A stretch of DNA of 15,094 nt from positions 1 through 15,094 of the forward strand of contig DAIDAH010000040.1 in NCBI GenBank assembly GCA_027310735.1. Reading direction: 5' to 3'. The stretch's first letter is position 1. Each line of letters begins with the position of its first letter. This DNA is from Methylotenera sp. GTDB lineage: Bacteria; Pseudomonadota; Gammaproteobacteria; Burkholderiales; Methylophilaceae. A program made the position numbers and the translations under genes. Under the pieces are notes generated by a model. It did no database searches, was not told where the DNA came from, and worked only from the letters and a program-made list of their open reading frames with translations. Positions 6,476-12,592 of the stretch are shown here, piece after piece.

Positions 6476-6988
6476 ATGGCGAGAGAAATGGAACAGCAAC
6501 AGCAGCAGACTGATGGTTTGCGCGAAAAGATGATTGCAGTTAATCGTGTAAGTAAAACGGTTAAAGGTGGTCGTATTATGAGTTTTGCAGCACTCACAGT
6601 GGTAGGTGACGGTGATGGTGCAGTTGGTATGGGTAAGGGTAAGGCGCGTGAAGTTCCAGTTGCTGTACAAAAAGCTATGGATGAAGCACGTCGTGGAATG
6701 TTGAAAATCAATTTAACCAATGGTACATTGCATCACGCAGTTACTGGTGTTCACGGTGCAGCTAAAGTGTTTATTCAACCAGCAGCAGAAGGTACTGGAA
6801 TCATTGCTGGCGGTGCTATGCGTGCTATTTTTGAAGTAATGGGTGTTACTAACGTTGTTGCAAAGTGTATTGGTTCAACCAATCCTTACAATTTGGTTCG
6901 CGCTACTTTAAATGGCTTAGAGTCTATGAATACGCCAGCGGAAATCGCAGCTAAACGTGGTAAATCAGTTGAAGAAATTAGAGGCTAA
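6476..6988 (+). CDS. rpsE: 30S ribosomal protein S5
   Basis: S5 contributes to decoding fidelity and to mRNA unwinding at the entry channel. Tandem ATGs lie at 6473 and 6476. AGAGG at 6465-6469 is three bases from the first and six from the second, and homologues begin Met-Ala, so 6476 is chosen (170 residues). An upstream TTG at 6458 in the same frame would overlap the binding site. The N-terminal domain contains LREKMIAVNRVSKTVKGGRI (about residues 15-34) and VGDGDGAVGMGKGKAREVP. The C-terminal domain contains GIIAGGAMRAIFEVMGVTNVVAK. A run of five glutamines at residues 7-11 in the short N-terminal arm is a minor oddity. Confidence 0.97.
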   Translation: MAREMEQQQQQTDGLREKMIAVNRVSKTVKGGRIMSFAALTVVGDGDGAVGMGKGKAREVPVAVQKAMDEARRGMLKINLTNGTLHHAVTGVHGAAKVFIQPAAEGTGIIAGGAMRAIFEVMGVTNVVAKCIGSTNPYNLVRATLNGLESMNTPAEIAAKRGKSVEEIRG

Positions 6989-6991
6989 ATC

Positions 6992-7189
6992 ATGGCTAAA
7001 GCAAAAAAAGATGCATCAAGTATTAAAGTGACGCTGGTTAAAAGTGTTATTGGTCGTATTGAAGCGCATAAAGCAACCGTTAAAGGTTTAGGTTTACGCC
7101 GTATACGTCATACAGTTGAGTTGCAAGACACTCCAGCAATTCGCGGCATGATTAATGCCGTTAGCTATCTAGTAAAGGTAGAGGGATAA
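6992..7189 (+). CDS. rpmD: 50S ribosomal protein L30
   Basis: L30 is a small peripheral 23S rRNA-binding protein. The 65-residue product has a basic N-terminal arm and then the family core IKVTLVKSVIGRIEAHKATVKGLGLRRI (from about residue 11) and QDTPAIRGMINAVSYLVKV at the end. It begins three bases after rpsE. Its stop codon shares one base with the rplO start (TAATG at 7187-7191), which implies coupled translation, and the GAGGG at 7181-7185 would serve rplO. Confidence 0.97.
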   Translation: MAKAKKDASSIKVTLVKSVIGRIEAHKATVKGLGLRRIRHTVELQDTPAIRGMINAVSYLVKVEG

Positions 7190-7629
7190 TGCAATTAAAT
7201 ACGATTAAGCCTGCAGAAGGCTCAAAAAAAGAACGTCGTCGCGTAGGTCGTGGTATTGGCTCTGGTTTAGGTAAAACAGCTGGTCGTGGCCATAAAGGTC
7301 AGAAGTCACGTACAGGTGGTTTTCATAAGGTAGGTTTTGAAGGTGGTCAAATGCCAATTCAACGCCGCTTACCTAAGCGTGGTTTCAAGTCTATGACTAA
7401 AGCTAAAACAGCACACGTTCGTACAAGTGAGCTTGCATTGATTCCAAATGAAGTGATTGATTTGCTGGCTTTGAAAGCTGCAAATATCGTTTCTGGTACA
7501 GTAAGAAATGCAAAAGTATATTTGTCTGGCGAAGTGACTGCTAAATACAATATCCAAGGTTTGCTTTTGACTAAAGGCGCTCGCGCTGCAGTTGAAGCTG
7601 CTGGTGGTAAGATCTTAGAAACAGCTTAA
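7189..7629 (+). CDS. rplO: 50S ribosomal protein L15
   Basis: L15 is a late-assembly 23S rRNA-binding protein. The 146-residue product starts MQLNTIKPAEGSKKERRRVG and has the long glycine/arginine/lysine-rich extension typical of L15 (GRGIGSGLGKTAGRGHKGQK, about residues 21-40). The GGFHKVGFEGGQMPIQRRLPKRGF block and a folded C-terminal domain ending EAAGGKILE follow. The start overlaps the rpmD stop by one base. secY follows, as in nearly all bacteria. Confidence 0.98.
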   Translation: MQLNTIKPAEGSKKERRRVGRGIGSGLGKTAGRGHKGQKSRTGGFHKVGFEGGQMPIQRRLPKRGFKSMTKAKTAHVRTSELALIPNEVIDLLALKAANIVSGTVRNAKVYLSGEVTAKYNIQGLLLTKGARAAVEAAGGKILETA

Positions 7630-7639
7630 GAGTATAACT

Positions 7640-8962
7640 TTGGCACAGAATAGCTTATTAAAGACGGCATCAAAAATGGGCGAACTTAAAAGTCGCCTAC
7701 TTTTTGTTTTGGGTGCGCTAGTTGTGTATCGCTTAGGCGCTCACATTCCAGTGCCTGGTATTGATCCAGTGGTTTTGGCTAAGCTCTTTGAGTCACAAAG
7801 CGGCGGCATCTTGGGCATGTTTAACATGTTCTCGGGTGGTGCCCTTTCAAGATTTACAGTGTTTGCTTTAGGTATCATGCCTTATATCTCTTCATCTATT
7901 ATCATGCAGTTATTGGCAGCTGTGTCTCCACAGCTTGAGCAGTTGAAGAAAGAAGGCGAAGCTGGCCGTAGAACAATTACCAAATACACTCGTTACGGTA
8001 CTGTTGTTTTAGCAACTTTCCAAGCTTTGGGTATTGCGATCGCTTTAGAGGGTCAATCTGGTTTGGTTCTTGATCCAGGTATGGCCTTTAGACTAACTGC
8101 CGTAGTTACGCTGGTAAGTGGCACGATGTTTTTAATGTGGCTTGGTGAGCAAATAACTGAGCGTGGAATCGGTAACGGAATTTCGATTATCATTTTCGCA
8201 GGTATTGTTGCAGGTTTGCCGCGCGCTATCGGTTCAACTGCAGAGATGGTTAATACCGGTGCAATTAGTATTCCGCTGGCATTCTTCCTGTTAGCGGCGA
8301 CTATGCTGGTAACAGCATTGGTTGTGTTTGTGGAGCGTGGACAGAGAAAAATTACTGTTAACTATGCTAAACGACAAGTTGGAAATAAGGTTTATGGTGG
8401 TCAAACAACACATTTGCCACTGAAGTTAAATATGGCAGGTGTAATACCTCCAATTTTTGCTTCCAGTATTATTTTGTTTCCAGCAACTTTAGCTGGTTGG
8501 TTTGGTAGTAGTGAAAAGATGTACTGGCTGAAAGATGTTTCTGCAGCTTTGTCACCAGGTCAGCCTATTTATATATTGTTTTTTGCATCTGCGATTGTTT
8601 TCTTCTGTTTCTTTTACACTGCATTGCAGTTTAACCCAAAAGACACAGCTGATAATTTAAAGAAAAGCGGCGCATTTGTACCTGGTATTAGACCTGGTGA
8701 TCAAACAGCTAAATATATTGACCGCATTATGGGACGCTTAACACTGGTCGGAGCTGCTTACATTACATTAGTTTGTTTGTTGCCTGAGTTTTTGATTTTG
8801 AAGTTTAATACACCGTTTTATTTTGGTGGTACTTCGTTACTAATTATCGTGGTTGTGACCATGGATTTTATGACTCAAGTGCAGTCTCATTTGATGTCAA
8901 ATCAGTATGAAGGGTTGCTTAAAAAAGCAAATTTTAAAGGTAATGCGCAGGTCGCGAAATAA
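7640..8962 (+). CDS. secY: Preprotein translocase subunit SecY
   Basis: SecY is the membrane channel of the Sec translocon, working with SecE, SecG and SecA. The 440 residues match the family's length and show about ten hydrophobic segments. Conserved parts include the ALVVYRLGAHIPVPGID segment near TM1 and its plug region, GIMPYISSSIIMQLL (TM2), the TERGIGNGISIIIFAGIV block (TM4), NMAGVIPPIFASSIILFP (TM7), and the cytoplasmic KSGAFVPGIRPGDQTAKYID loop. The start is TTG at 7640, with AAGAG at 7628-7632 seven bases upstream. The first in-frame ATG (7676) would remove twelve residues and has no clear binding site, so TTG is preferred. It lies ten bases after rplO. Confidence 0.98.
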   Translation: MAQNSLLKTASKMGELKSRLLFVLGALVVYRLGAHIPVPGIDPVVLAKLFESQSGGILGMFNMFSGGALSRFTVFALGIMPYISSSIIMQLLAAVSPQLEQLKKEGEAGRRTITKYTRYGTVVLATFQALGIAIALEGQSGLVLDPGMAFRLTAVVTLVSGTMFLMWLGEQITERGIGNGISIIIFAGIVAGLPRAIGSTAEMVNTGAISIPLAFFLLAATMLVTALVVFVERGQRKITVNYAKRQVGNKVYGGQTTHLPLKLNMAGVIPPIFASSIILFPATLAGWFGSSEKMYWLKDVSAALSPGQPIYILFFASAIVFFCFFYTALQFNPKDTADNLKKSGAFVPGIRPGDQTAKYIDRIMGRLTLVGAAYITLVCLLPEFLILKFNTPFYFGGTSLLIIVVVTMDFMTQVQSHLMSNQYEGLLKKANFKGNAQVAK

Positions 8963-8971
8963 CCTTTATAA

Positions 8972-9190
8972 ATGGCGAAGGAAGACAGAATAGAGATGCA
9001 AGGGGAGGTTTTAGAGAATCTCCCAAATGCGACATTCAAAGTTAAGTTGGAAAATGGACACATTGTTTTAGGTTATATTTCAGGAAAGATGCGCATGCAT
9101 TACATTCGTATTCTCCCTGGGGATAAAGTCACTGTGGAAATGACGCCGTATGATTTATCTCGTGCGAGAATTACATTTCGCGCTAAATAG
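8972..9190 (+). CDS. infA: Translation initiation factor IF-1
   Basis: IF-1 is an OB-fold protein that blocks the 30S A site during initiation. The 72-residue length is exact for the family, and the product shows MAKEDRIEMQGEVLENLPNA, FKVKLENGHIVLGYISGKMR and the C-terminal PYDLSRARITFRAK. It starts nine bases after secY, and I see no Shine-Dalgarno sequence in the AT-rich stretch before ATG 8972, so translation may depend on coupling to secY. Placement between secY and rpmJ is common in betaproteobacteria. Some of them carry a second infA elsewhere, which cannot be judged here. Confidence 0.97.
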   Translation: MAKEDRIEMQGEVLENLPNATFKVKLENGHIVLGYISGKMRMHYIRILPGDKVTVEMTPYDLSRARITFRAK

Positions 9191-9242
9191 ATTTGTAAGT
9201 ATTAATTTAAGAACATTTAGTTTAGAAGTGATGGAGTAGAAA

Positions 9243-9356
9243 ATGAGAGTTCGTGCATCAGTAAAAGCGTTATGCCGTAATTGTAAAGTAGTTCGTCGTC
9301 GTGGTGTTGTTCGTATTATTTGCACAGATCCACGTCACAAACAACGCCAAGGTTAA
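9243..9356 (+). CDS. rpmJ: 50S ribosomal protein L36 (zinc-binding form)
   Basis: This 37-residue gene is easily missed because of its size. The product begins MRVRASVKALCRNCK and ends DPRHKQRQG. The four zinc ligands of the C+ form are present: C11, C14, C27 and H32. GGAG at 9233-9236 is six bases before ATG 9243. L36 is the smallest protein of the large subunit and binds 23S rRNA domains II, V and VI. Its position after infA and before rpsM is standard. The 52 bases between infA and rpmJ hold nothing else I recognise. Confidence 0.96.
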   Translation: MRVRASVKALCRNCKVVRRRGVVRIICTDPRHKQRQG

Positions 9357-9376
9357 TTGATTTATTTCAATAACCA

Positions 9377-9403
9377 AATTAGTAGCAATGTAGGCTACTA
9401 ATT
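9377..9403 (+). other. Hairpin after rpmJ (no T-tract)
   Basis: A perfect 10-bp inverted repeat (AATTAGTAGC at 9377-9386, GCTACTAATT at 9394-9403) with a 7-base loop begins 20 bases after the rpmJ stop. A second stem with one G-U pair (GGTCAGAA 9409-9416, TTCTGATC 9421-9428) follows. Neither is followed by a T run, so they may define an mRNA 3' end, a processing site or a pause rather than a Rho-independent terminator. Confidence 0.55.
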
Positions 9404-9442
9404 AAGTTGGTCAGAAATTATTCTGATCAGAAGATTAGCTAA

Positions 9443-9471
9443 TTGATAAAAAGTGGTTTACCTGTTAAACT
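9443..9471 (+). promoter_or_regulatory. Candidate extended -10 promoter for the alpha segment
   Basis: TTGATA (9443-9448, five of six consensus bases) and TAAACT (9466-9471, four of six) are 17 bases apart, with a TG one base upstream of the -10 (extended -10). Transcription would start near 9478. The GC-rich stretch CTGCGGC between the -10 and the start resembles the discriminators of stringently controlled ribosomal promoters, so ppGpp/DksA control is a reasonable inference. Confidence 0.7.
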
Positions 9472-9488
9472 CTGCGGCTTTTTTAAGC

Positions 9489-9511
9489 ATTAGGGTTTAG
9501 GCGAACCTAAT
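9489..9511 (+). promoter_or_regulatory. Competing stems in the rpsM leader
   Basis: CCTAA at 9506-9510 can pair with TTAGG at 9497-9501 (tetraloop CGAA) or with the earlier ATTAGGGTT at 9489-9497 (one-base bulge). These structures are mutually exclusive and lie only a few bases before the GGAG ribosome binding site at 9514-9517. A translational switch is possible but unproven. Confidence 0.35.
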
Positions 9512-9523
9512 TTGGAGTAAAGT

Positions 9524-9886
9524 ATGGCGCGTATTGCAGGGGTGAATATCCCCAATAATAAACACACGGAAATTGCACTAACTGCAATTTACGGTATTGG
9601 ACGTAATACGGCACAGAAAATTTGTGTCGCTGCAGGAGTCTTGGCAACAGCAAAAATCAAAGATTTGAATGATGCTGACGTAGAGAAGTTACGTGATGAA
9701 GTTGCTAAGTTTAAGGTTGAAGGCGATTTGCGTCGTGAAGTTTCAATGAACATTAAGCGCCTAATGGATTTAGGTTGCTATCGTGGCGTACGTCATCGTC
9801 GTGGTTTGCCAGTTCGTGGTCAACGTACGAAAACAAATGCACGTACACGTAAGGGTCCTGTAAAGGCGATTAAACAATCTAAGTAA
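9524..9886 (+). CDS. rpsM: 30S ribosomal protein S13
   Basis: S13 is in the 30S head, forms intersubunit bridges and contacts the P-site tRNA with its tail. The 120-residue product opens MARIAGVNIPNNKHTEIALT and has the helix-hairpin-helix IYGIGRNTAQKIC (about residues 23-35). It ends with the basic RHRRGLPVRGQRTKTNARTRKG block. GGAG at 9514-9517 is six bases before the start. It is the first gene of the alpha segment behind its own candidate promoter. In E. coli the rpsM leader is the S4 repressor target. Confidence 0.98.
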   Translation: MARIAGVNIPNNKHTEIALTAIYGIGRNTAQKICVAAGVLATAKIKDLNDADVEKLRDEVAKFKVEGDLRREVSMNIKRLMDLGCYRGVRHRRGLPVRGQRTKTNARTRKGPVKAIKQSK

Positions 9887-9892
9887 TTCAGC

Positions 9893-9904
9893 TCTAAATT
9901 TAGA
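9893..9904 (+). other. Palindrome in the rpsM-rpsK spacer
   Basis: TCTAAATTTAGA is a perfect 12-base palindrome in the 61-base gap between rpsM and rpsK. The rest of the gap is AT-rich and ends in the TAAGGAAAG ribosome binding site of rpsK. The palindrome is short and could be chance in AT-rich sequence. Confidence 0.35.
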
Positions 9905-9947
9905 TAGTTCACAATTTTAGTAAGATTATTGGTAAGGAAAGTGCAAC

Positions 9948-10337
9948 ATGGCAAAAGCTAATGTACGCGTAAGAAAGAAAGTTAAAAAGAATATTGCAGA
10001 GGGCATTGCCCACGTGCATGCCTCTTTTAACAACACCATCATCACCATTACAGACCGTCAAGGTAATGCGTTGTCATGGGCAACATCAGGTGGTCAAGGC
10101 TTTAAAGGCTCACGTAAAAGTACACCTTTTGCAGCTCAAGTAGCAGCAGAAGTTGCTGGTAAATCAGCACAAGAAAGTGGTGTTAAGAATTTGGAAGTGC
10201 GTATTAAAGGCCCAGGCCCAGGTCGTGAATCTGCTGTGCGCGCACTTAATGCTGCTGGTTTTAAAATTACCAGCATAACCGATGTGACGCCAGTGCCGCA
10301 TAATGGCTGCCGTCCACCTAAAAAACGCCGCATTTAA
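9948..10337 (+). CDS. rpsK: 30S ribosomal protein S11
   Basis: S11 lies on the 30S platform and interacts with mRNA near the E site. The 129-residue product has the basic N-terminus AKANVRVRKKVKKNIAEGIA, then HVHASFNNTIITITDRQGNALSWATSG (from about residue 22), the GPGPGRESAVRALNAAGF motif and the invariant C-terminus DVTPVPHNGCRPPKKRR. A TAAGGAAAG sequence precedes the start. The length and order rpsM-rpsK-rpsD are standard. Confidence 0.98.
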   Translation: MAKANVRVRKKVKKNIAEGIAHVHASFNNTIITITDRQGNALSWATSGGQGFKGSRKSTPFAAQVAAEVAGKSAQESGVKNLEVRIKGPGPGRESAVRALNAAGFKITSITDVTPVPHNGCRPPKKRRI

Positions 10338-10358
10338 ACTGAGCTTTAAGCTCAGTTT
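10336..10358 (+). other. Hairpin in the rpsK-rpsD spacer
   Basis: AAACTGAGCTT (10336-10346) and AAGCTCAGTTT (10348-10358) form a near-continuous perfect inverted repeat that overlaps the rpsK stop codon. As RNA it would give a stem of about nine base pairs. Only three T residues are present, within the stem, so strong intrinsic termination is unlikely. It lies 12 bases before the AGGAG of rpsD. Confidence 0.55.
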
Positions 10359-10381
10359 GGTAGAGATAACAGGAGAATCCC

Positions 10382-11011
10382 TTGGCTAGAAATTTAGACC
10401 CTAAGTGTCGTCAGTGTCGTCGTGAAGGCGAAAAGCTTTTTTTAAAAGCTGAAAAATGTTTTACTGACAAGTGTGCAATTGAAAAGCGTAATTTCCCGCC
10501 TGGTCAACATGGCCAGCGTCGTAATCAACGTCTGTCAGACTATGGTGTTCAATTGCGTGAAAAACAAAAAGTACGTCGTATTTATGGCGTTCTAGAAGCT
10601 CAGTTCCGTAGTTATTACGCTGAAGCTGACCGTAAAAAAGGTATTACTGGTGAAAACTTACTGCAATTGCTTGAGTGCCGTTTAGATAATGTAACATACA
10701 GAATGGGCTTAGGCGGATCTCGCACTGAAGCGCGTCAAATTGTGCGTCACAACAGTATTTTAGTAAATGGCAGACGTGTAAATATTCCATCATATCAAGT
10801 TAAAGCTGGTGATGTAGTTAGCGTTGCTGAGGCTTCAAAATCACAACTACGTATCAAAGGTGCTCTTGAAGCAGCTGAGCAGCGTGGTTTTCCTGAATGG
10901 TTGGAAGTGGATGTTAAAGGCCTTAAAGGTACTTTTAAAGCTAAACCACAACGTGATGAATTGCCACCAACAATCAATGAGTCATTGGTAGTTGAGCTTT
11001 ACTCTAAATAA
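10382..11011 (+). CDS. rpsD: 30S ribosomal protein S4, four-cysteine form, TTG start
   Basis: S4 nucleates 30S assembly on the 16S 5' domain, forms part of the mRNA entry channel and represses the alpha operon in E. coli. The 209-residue product begins MARNLDPKCRQCRREG. It carries C9, C12, C26 and C31, the zinc-ligand spacing of the Thermus-type S4, which the E. coli protein lacks. The S4 RNA-binding domain (SRLDN-like LECRLDNVTYRMG, then RTEARQIVRHNSILVNGRRVNIPSY) spans about residues 95-140. The start is TTG at 10382, six bases after AGGAG (10371-10375), and no ATG lies near. The C-terminus ends VVELYSK as in the family. Confidence 0.97.
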   Translation: MARNLDPKCRQCRREGEKLFLKAEKCFTDKCAIEKRNFPPGQHGQRRNQRLSDYGVQLREKQKVRRIYGVLEAQFRSYYAEADRKKGITGENLLQLLECRLDNVTYRMGLGGSRTEARQIVRHNSILVNGRRVNIPSYQVKAGDVVSVAEASKSQLRIKGALEAAEQRGFPEWLEVDVKGLKGTFKAKPQRDELPPTINESLVVELYSK

Positions 11012-11020
11012 TTAAAAATC

Positions 11021-11081
11021 TGAGCGCTACTAATGGCTCAATAAAATAATCGCTCTATTAGCCTAGCAGGCTAATAGAGTG
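11021..11081 (+). other. Strong hairpins in the rpsD-rpoA spacer (no T-tract)
   Basis: The 94-base spacer contains TGAGC (11021-11025) paired with GCTCA (11036-11040). It also contains a perfect 12-bp stem, CTCTATTAGCCT (11053-11064) with AGGCTAATAGAG (11068-11079), closed by a three-base loop and extendable to 14 bp with one G-U pair. No T-tract follows on either strand. Candidate roles are mRNA stability or processing, which could set the rpoA level apart from the r-protein genes. Confidence 0.6.
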
Positions 11082-11105
11082 TATTGCTTAAATAAAGGTA
11101 TAACT

Positions 11106-12092
11106 ATGCAAAACAGTCCTACCGAATACTTGAAACCGCGTGTTGTTGATGTTGAGGTGTTGTCTCCATTACGTGCTCGCGTTACGCTTGAGCCAATGGA
11201 GCGCGGCTTCGGCTATACGCTTGGTAATGCTTTACGTCGTGTATTGCTGTCATCAATTCCTGGTTTCGCTATTACAGAAGTTAAAATTGATGGCGTCGTA
11301 CATGAGTATTCAACTCTAGATGGTGTGCAAGAAGATGTTGTTGATATTTTGCTAAATCTTAAAGGCGTGGCTTTAAAGTTGAATAGCAAATCAGAAACAA
11401 TTCTGACTTTGAATAAATCAGTTGAAGGTGTTGTAACTGCAGGTGATTTTGAAACTGGTCATGATGCTGAAATTGTTAACCCTGATCATGTGATTGCGCA
11501 TCTTACTAAAGGTGGCAAGCTGAACTTAGAAGTTAAAGTTGAGATGGGTCGTGGTTATCAACCTGTGCCAGCGCGTCAAAAAGCAAACGATGAAGATCGT
11601 GTTCTTGGTTTTATTATGGTGGATGCTTCATTTAGTCCTATCAATAAAGTTAGTTATCAAGTTGAAAGTGCACGTGTTGAACAACGTACCGACTTAGATA
11701 AGTTAGTGATGGATGTTGAAACAAACGGTATCATTGAACCAGAGCAAGCTATTCGTGATGCTGCACGCATTTTGATGGGTCAGTTGTCTGTGTTTGCTGA
11801 TTTAGAGGGTGCTCCAAGTGAAGTTGAAGTTAAGTCAGCTCCGCAAGTTGATCCTATTCTTCTACGTCCTGTTGATGATTTAGAGTTGACTGTACGTTCA
11901 GCAAATTGCTTGAAAGCGGAAAATATATTTTACATTGGTGATTTGATTCAACGTACTGAGAATGAGCTGTTAAAAGCGCCAAATCTTGGCCGTAAGTCAC
12001 TAAATGAAATTAAAGATGTGCTAGCTACACGTGGCCTAACTTTGGGCATGAAGCTAGAAAACTGGCCACCAGTTGGTCTCGAAAAAGCTTAG
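11106..12092 (+). CDS. rpoA: DNA-directed RNA polymerase subunit alpha
   Basis: The alpha subunit dimerises to start RNA polymerase assembly and its C-terminal domain contacts UP elements and activators. ATG 11106 gives 328 residues and lies seven bases after AAAGG at 11094-11098. A GTG at 11079 in the same frame would start inside the hairpin and is rejected. The N-terminal domain shows MERGFGYTLGNALRRVLLSSIPG (about residues 32-54). The C-terminal domain shows LTVRSANCLKAENI, with R264 corresponding to E. coli R265, and PNLGRKSLNEIKD. The DNA-contact residues are therefore retained. The gene sits between rpsD and rplQ, as in most bacteria. Confidence 0.98.
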   Translation: MQNSPTEYLKPRVVDVEVLSPLRARVTLEPMERGFGYTLGNALRRVLLSSIPGFAITEVKIDGVVHEYSTLDGVQEDVVDILLNLKGVALKLNSKSETILTLNKSVEGVVTAGDFETGHDAEIVNPDHVIAHLTKGGKLNLEVKVEMGRGYQPVPARQKANDEDRVLGFIMVDASFSPINKVSYQVESARVEQRTDLDKLVMDVETNGIIEPEQAIRDAARILMGQLSVFADLEGAPSEVEVKSAPQVDPILLRPVDDLELTVRSANCLKAENIFYIGDLIQRTENELLKAPNLGRKSLNEIKDVLATRGLTLGMKLENWPPVGLEKA

Positions 12093-12100
12093 TTAGCAAG

Positions 12101-12114
12101 CTTAAATATTTAAG
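12101..12114 (+). other. Palindrome in the rpoA-rplQ spacer
   Basis: CTTAAATATTTAAG is a perfect 14-base palindrome in the 45-base gap between rpoA and rplQ, upstream of the AAGGAA binding site at 12127-12132. It is wholly AT-rich apart from its ends, so its stability as RNA would be low. Confidence 0.35.
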
Positions 12115-12137
12115 TAAAGAAACTTTAAGGAATTACT

Positions 12138-12527
12138 ATGCGTCACGGTAATAGCAATCGTAAATTAAATCGTACTAGCAGCCACCGCGCAGCTATGTTT
12201 CGTAACATGACAGCTTCATTGCTTCGTCATGAAATCATTAAAACTACTTTGCCAAAAGCTAAAGAGTTGCGCAAGTATGCAGAGCCTTTAATTACATTAG
12301 GTAAAACTGCAACATTGGCAAATCGTCGTTTGGCATTTGATCGCTTGCGTGATCGTGATATCGTCGGCAAATTGTTTGGCGAATTAGGCCCACGTTACTT
12401 GGCGCGCAATGGCGGTTACTTACGCATTCTTAAGTGTGGTTTCCGTAATGGCGACAATGCCCCAATGGCATTAGTTGAGTTGGTTGACCGTCCTGATGCG
12501 AGTTCTGAAGCAGTTGTAACAGAGTAA
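12138..12527 (+). CDS. rplQ: 50S ribosomal protein L17
   Basis: L17 binds 23S rRNA near the tunnel exit. The 129-residue product begins MRHGNSNRKLNRTSSHRAAM and shows LLRHEIIKTTLPKAKELRKYAEPLITL (about residues 28-54). It continues with the family block ending GGYLRILKCGFRNGDNAPMALVEL, followed by a short acidic tail. AAGGAA at 12127-12132 precedes the start. It closes the alpha segment, and a strong terminator begins about 15 bases after its stop. Confidence 0.98.
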   Translation: MRHGNSNRKLNRTSSHRAAMFRNMTASLLRHEIIKTTLPKAKELRKYAEPLITLGKTATLANRRLAFDRLRDRDIVGKLFGELGPRYLARNGGYLRILKCGFRNGDNAPMALVELVDRPDASSEAVVTE

Positions 12528-12542
12528 CTGTTATATTATGCT

Positions 12543-12577
12543 AAACAAAAAGCCAGCTATTTGCTGGCTTTTTGTTT
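12543..12577. terminator. Bidirectional intrinsic terminator
   Basis: A perfect 15-bp inverted repeat, AAACAAAAAGCCAGC (12543-12557) with GCTGGCTTTTTGTTT (12563-12577), has a GC core of GCCAGC/GCTGGC and a five-base loop. T-rich arms lie on both strands. It stands between the convergent rplQ (+) and the glutaredoxin-like gene (-), so it can end transcription from both sides. Confidence 0.93.
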
Positions 12578-12592
12578 ATATAAGTTGACGAC

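Noticed and set aside
11079..11105. GTG 11079 as the start of rpoA
   Set aside because: It lies at the end of a stable hairpin and would include the AAAGG binding site of the ATG at 11106, which matches the family start.
12543..12577. Possibility that the inverted repeat is part of an insertion sequence end
   Set aside because: There is no partner repeat, target duplication or transposase nearby. The stem plus T-rich flanks on both sides fit a bidirectional terminator.
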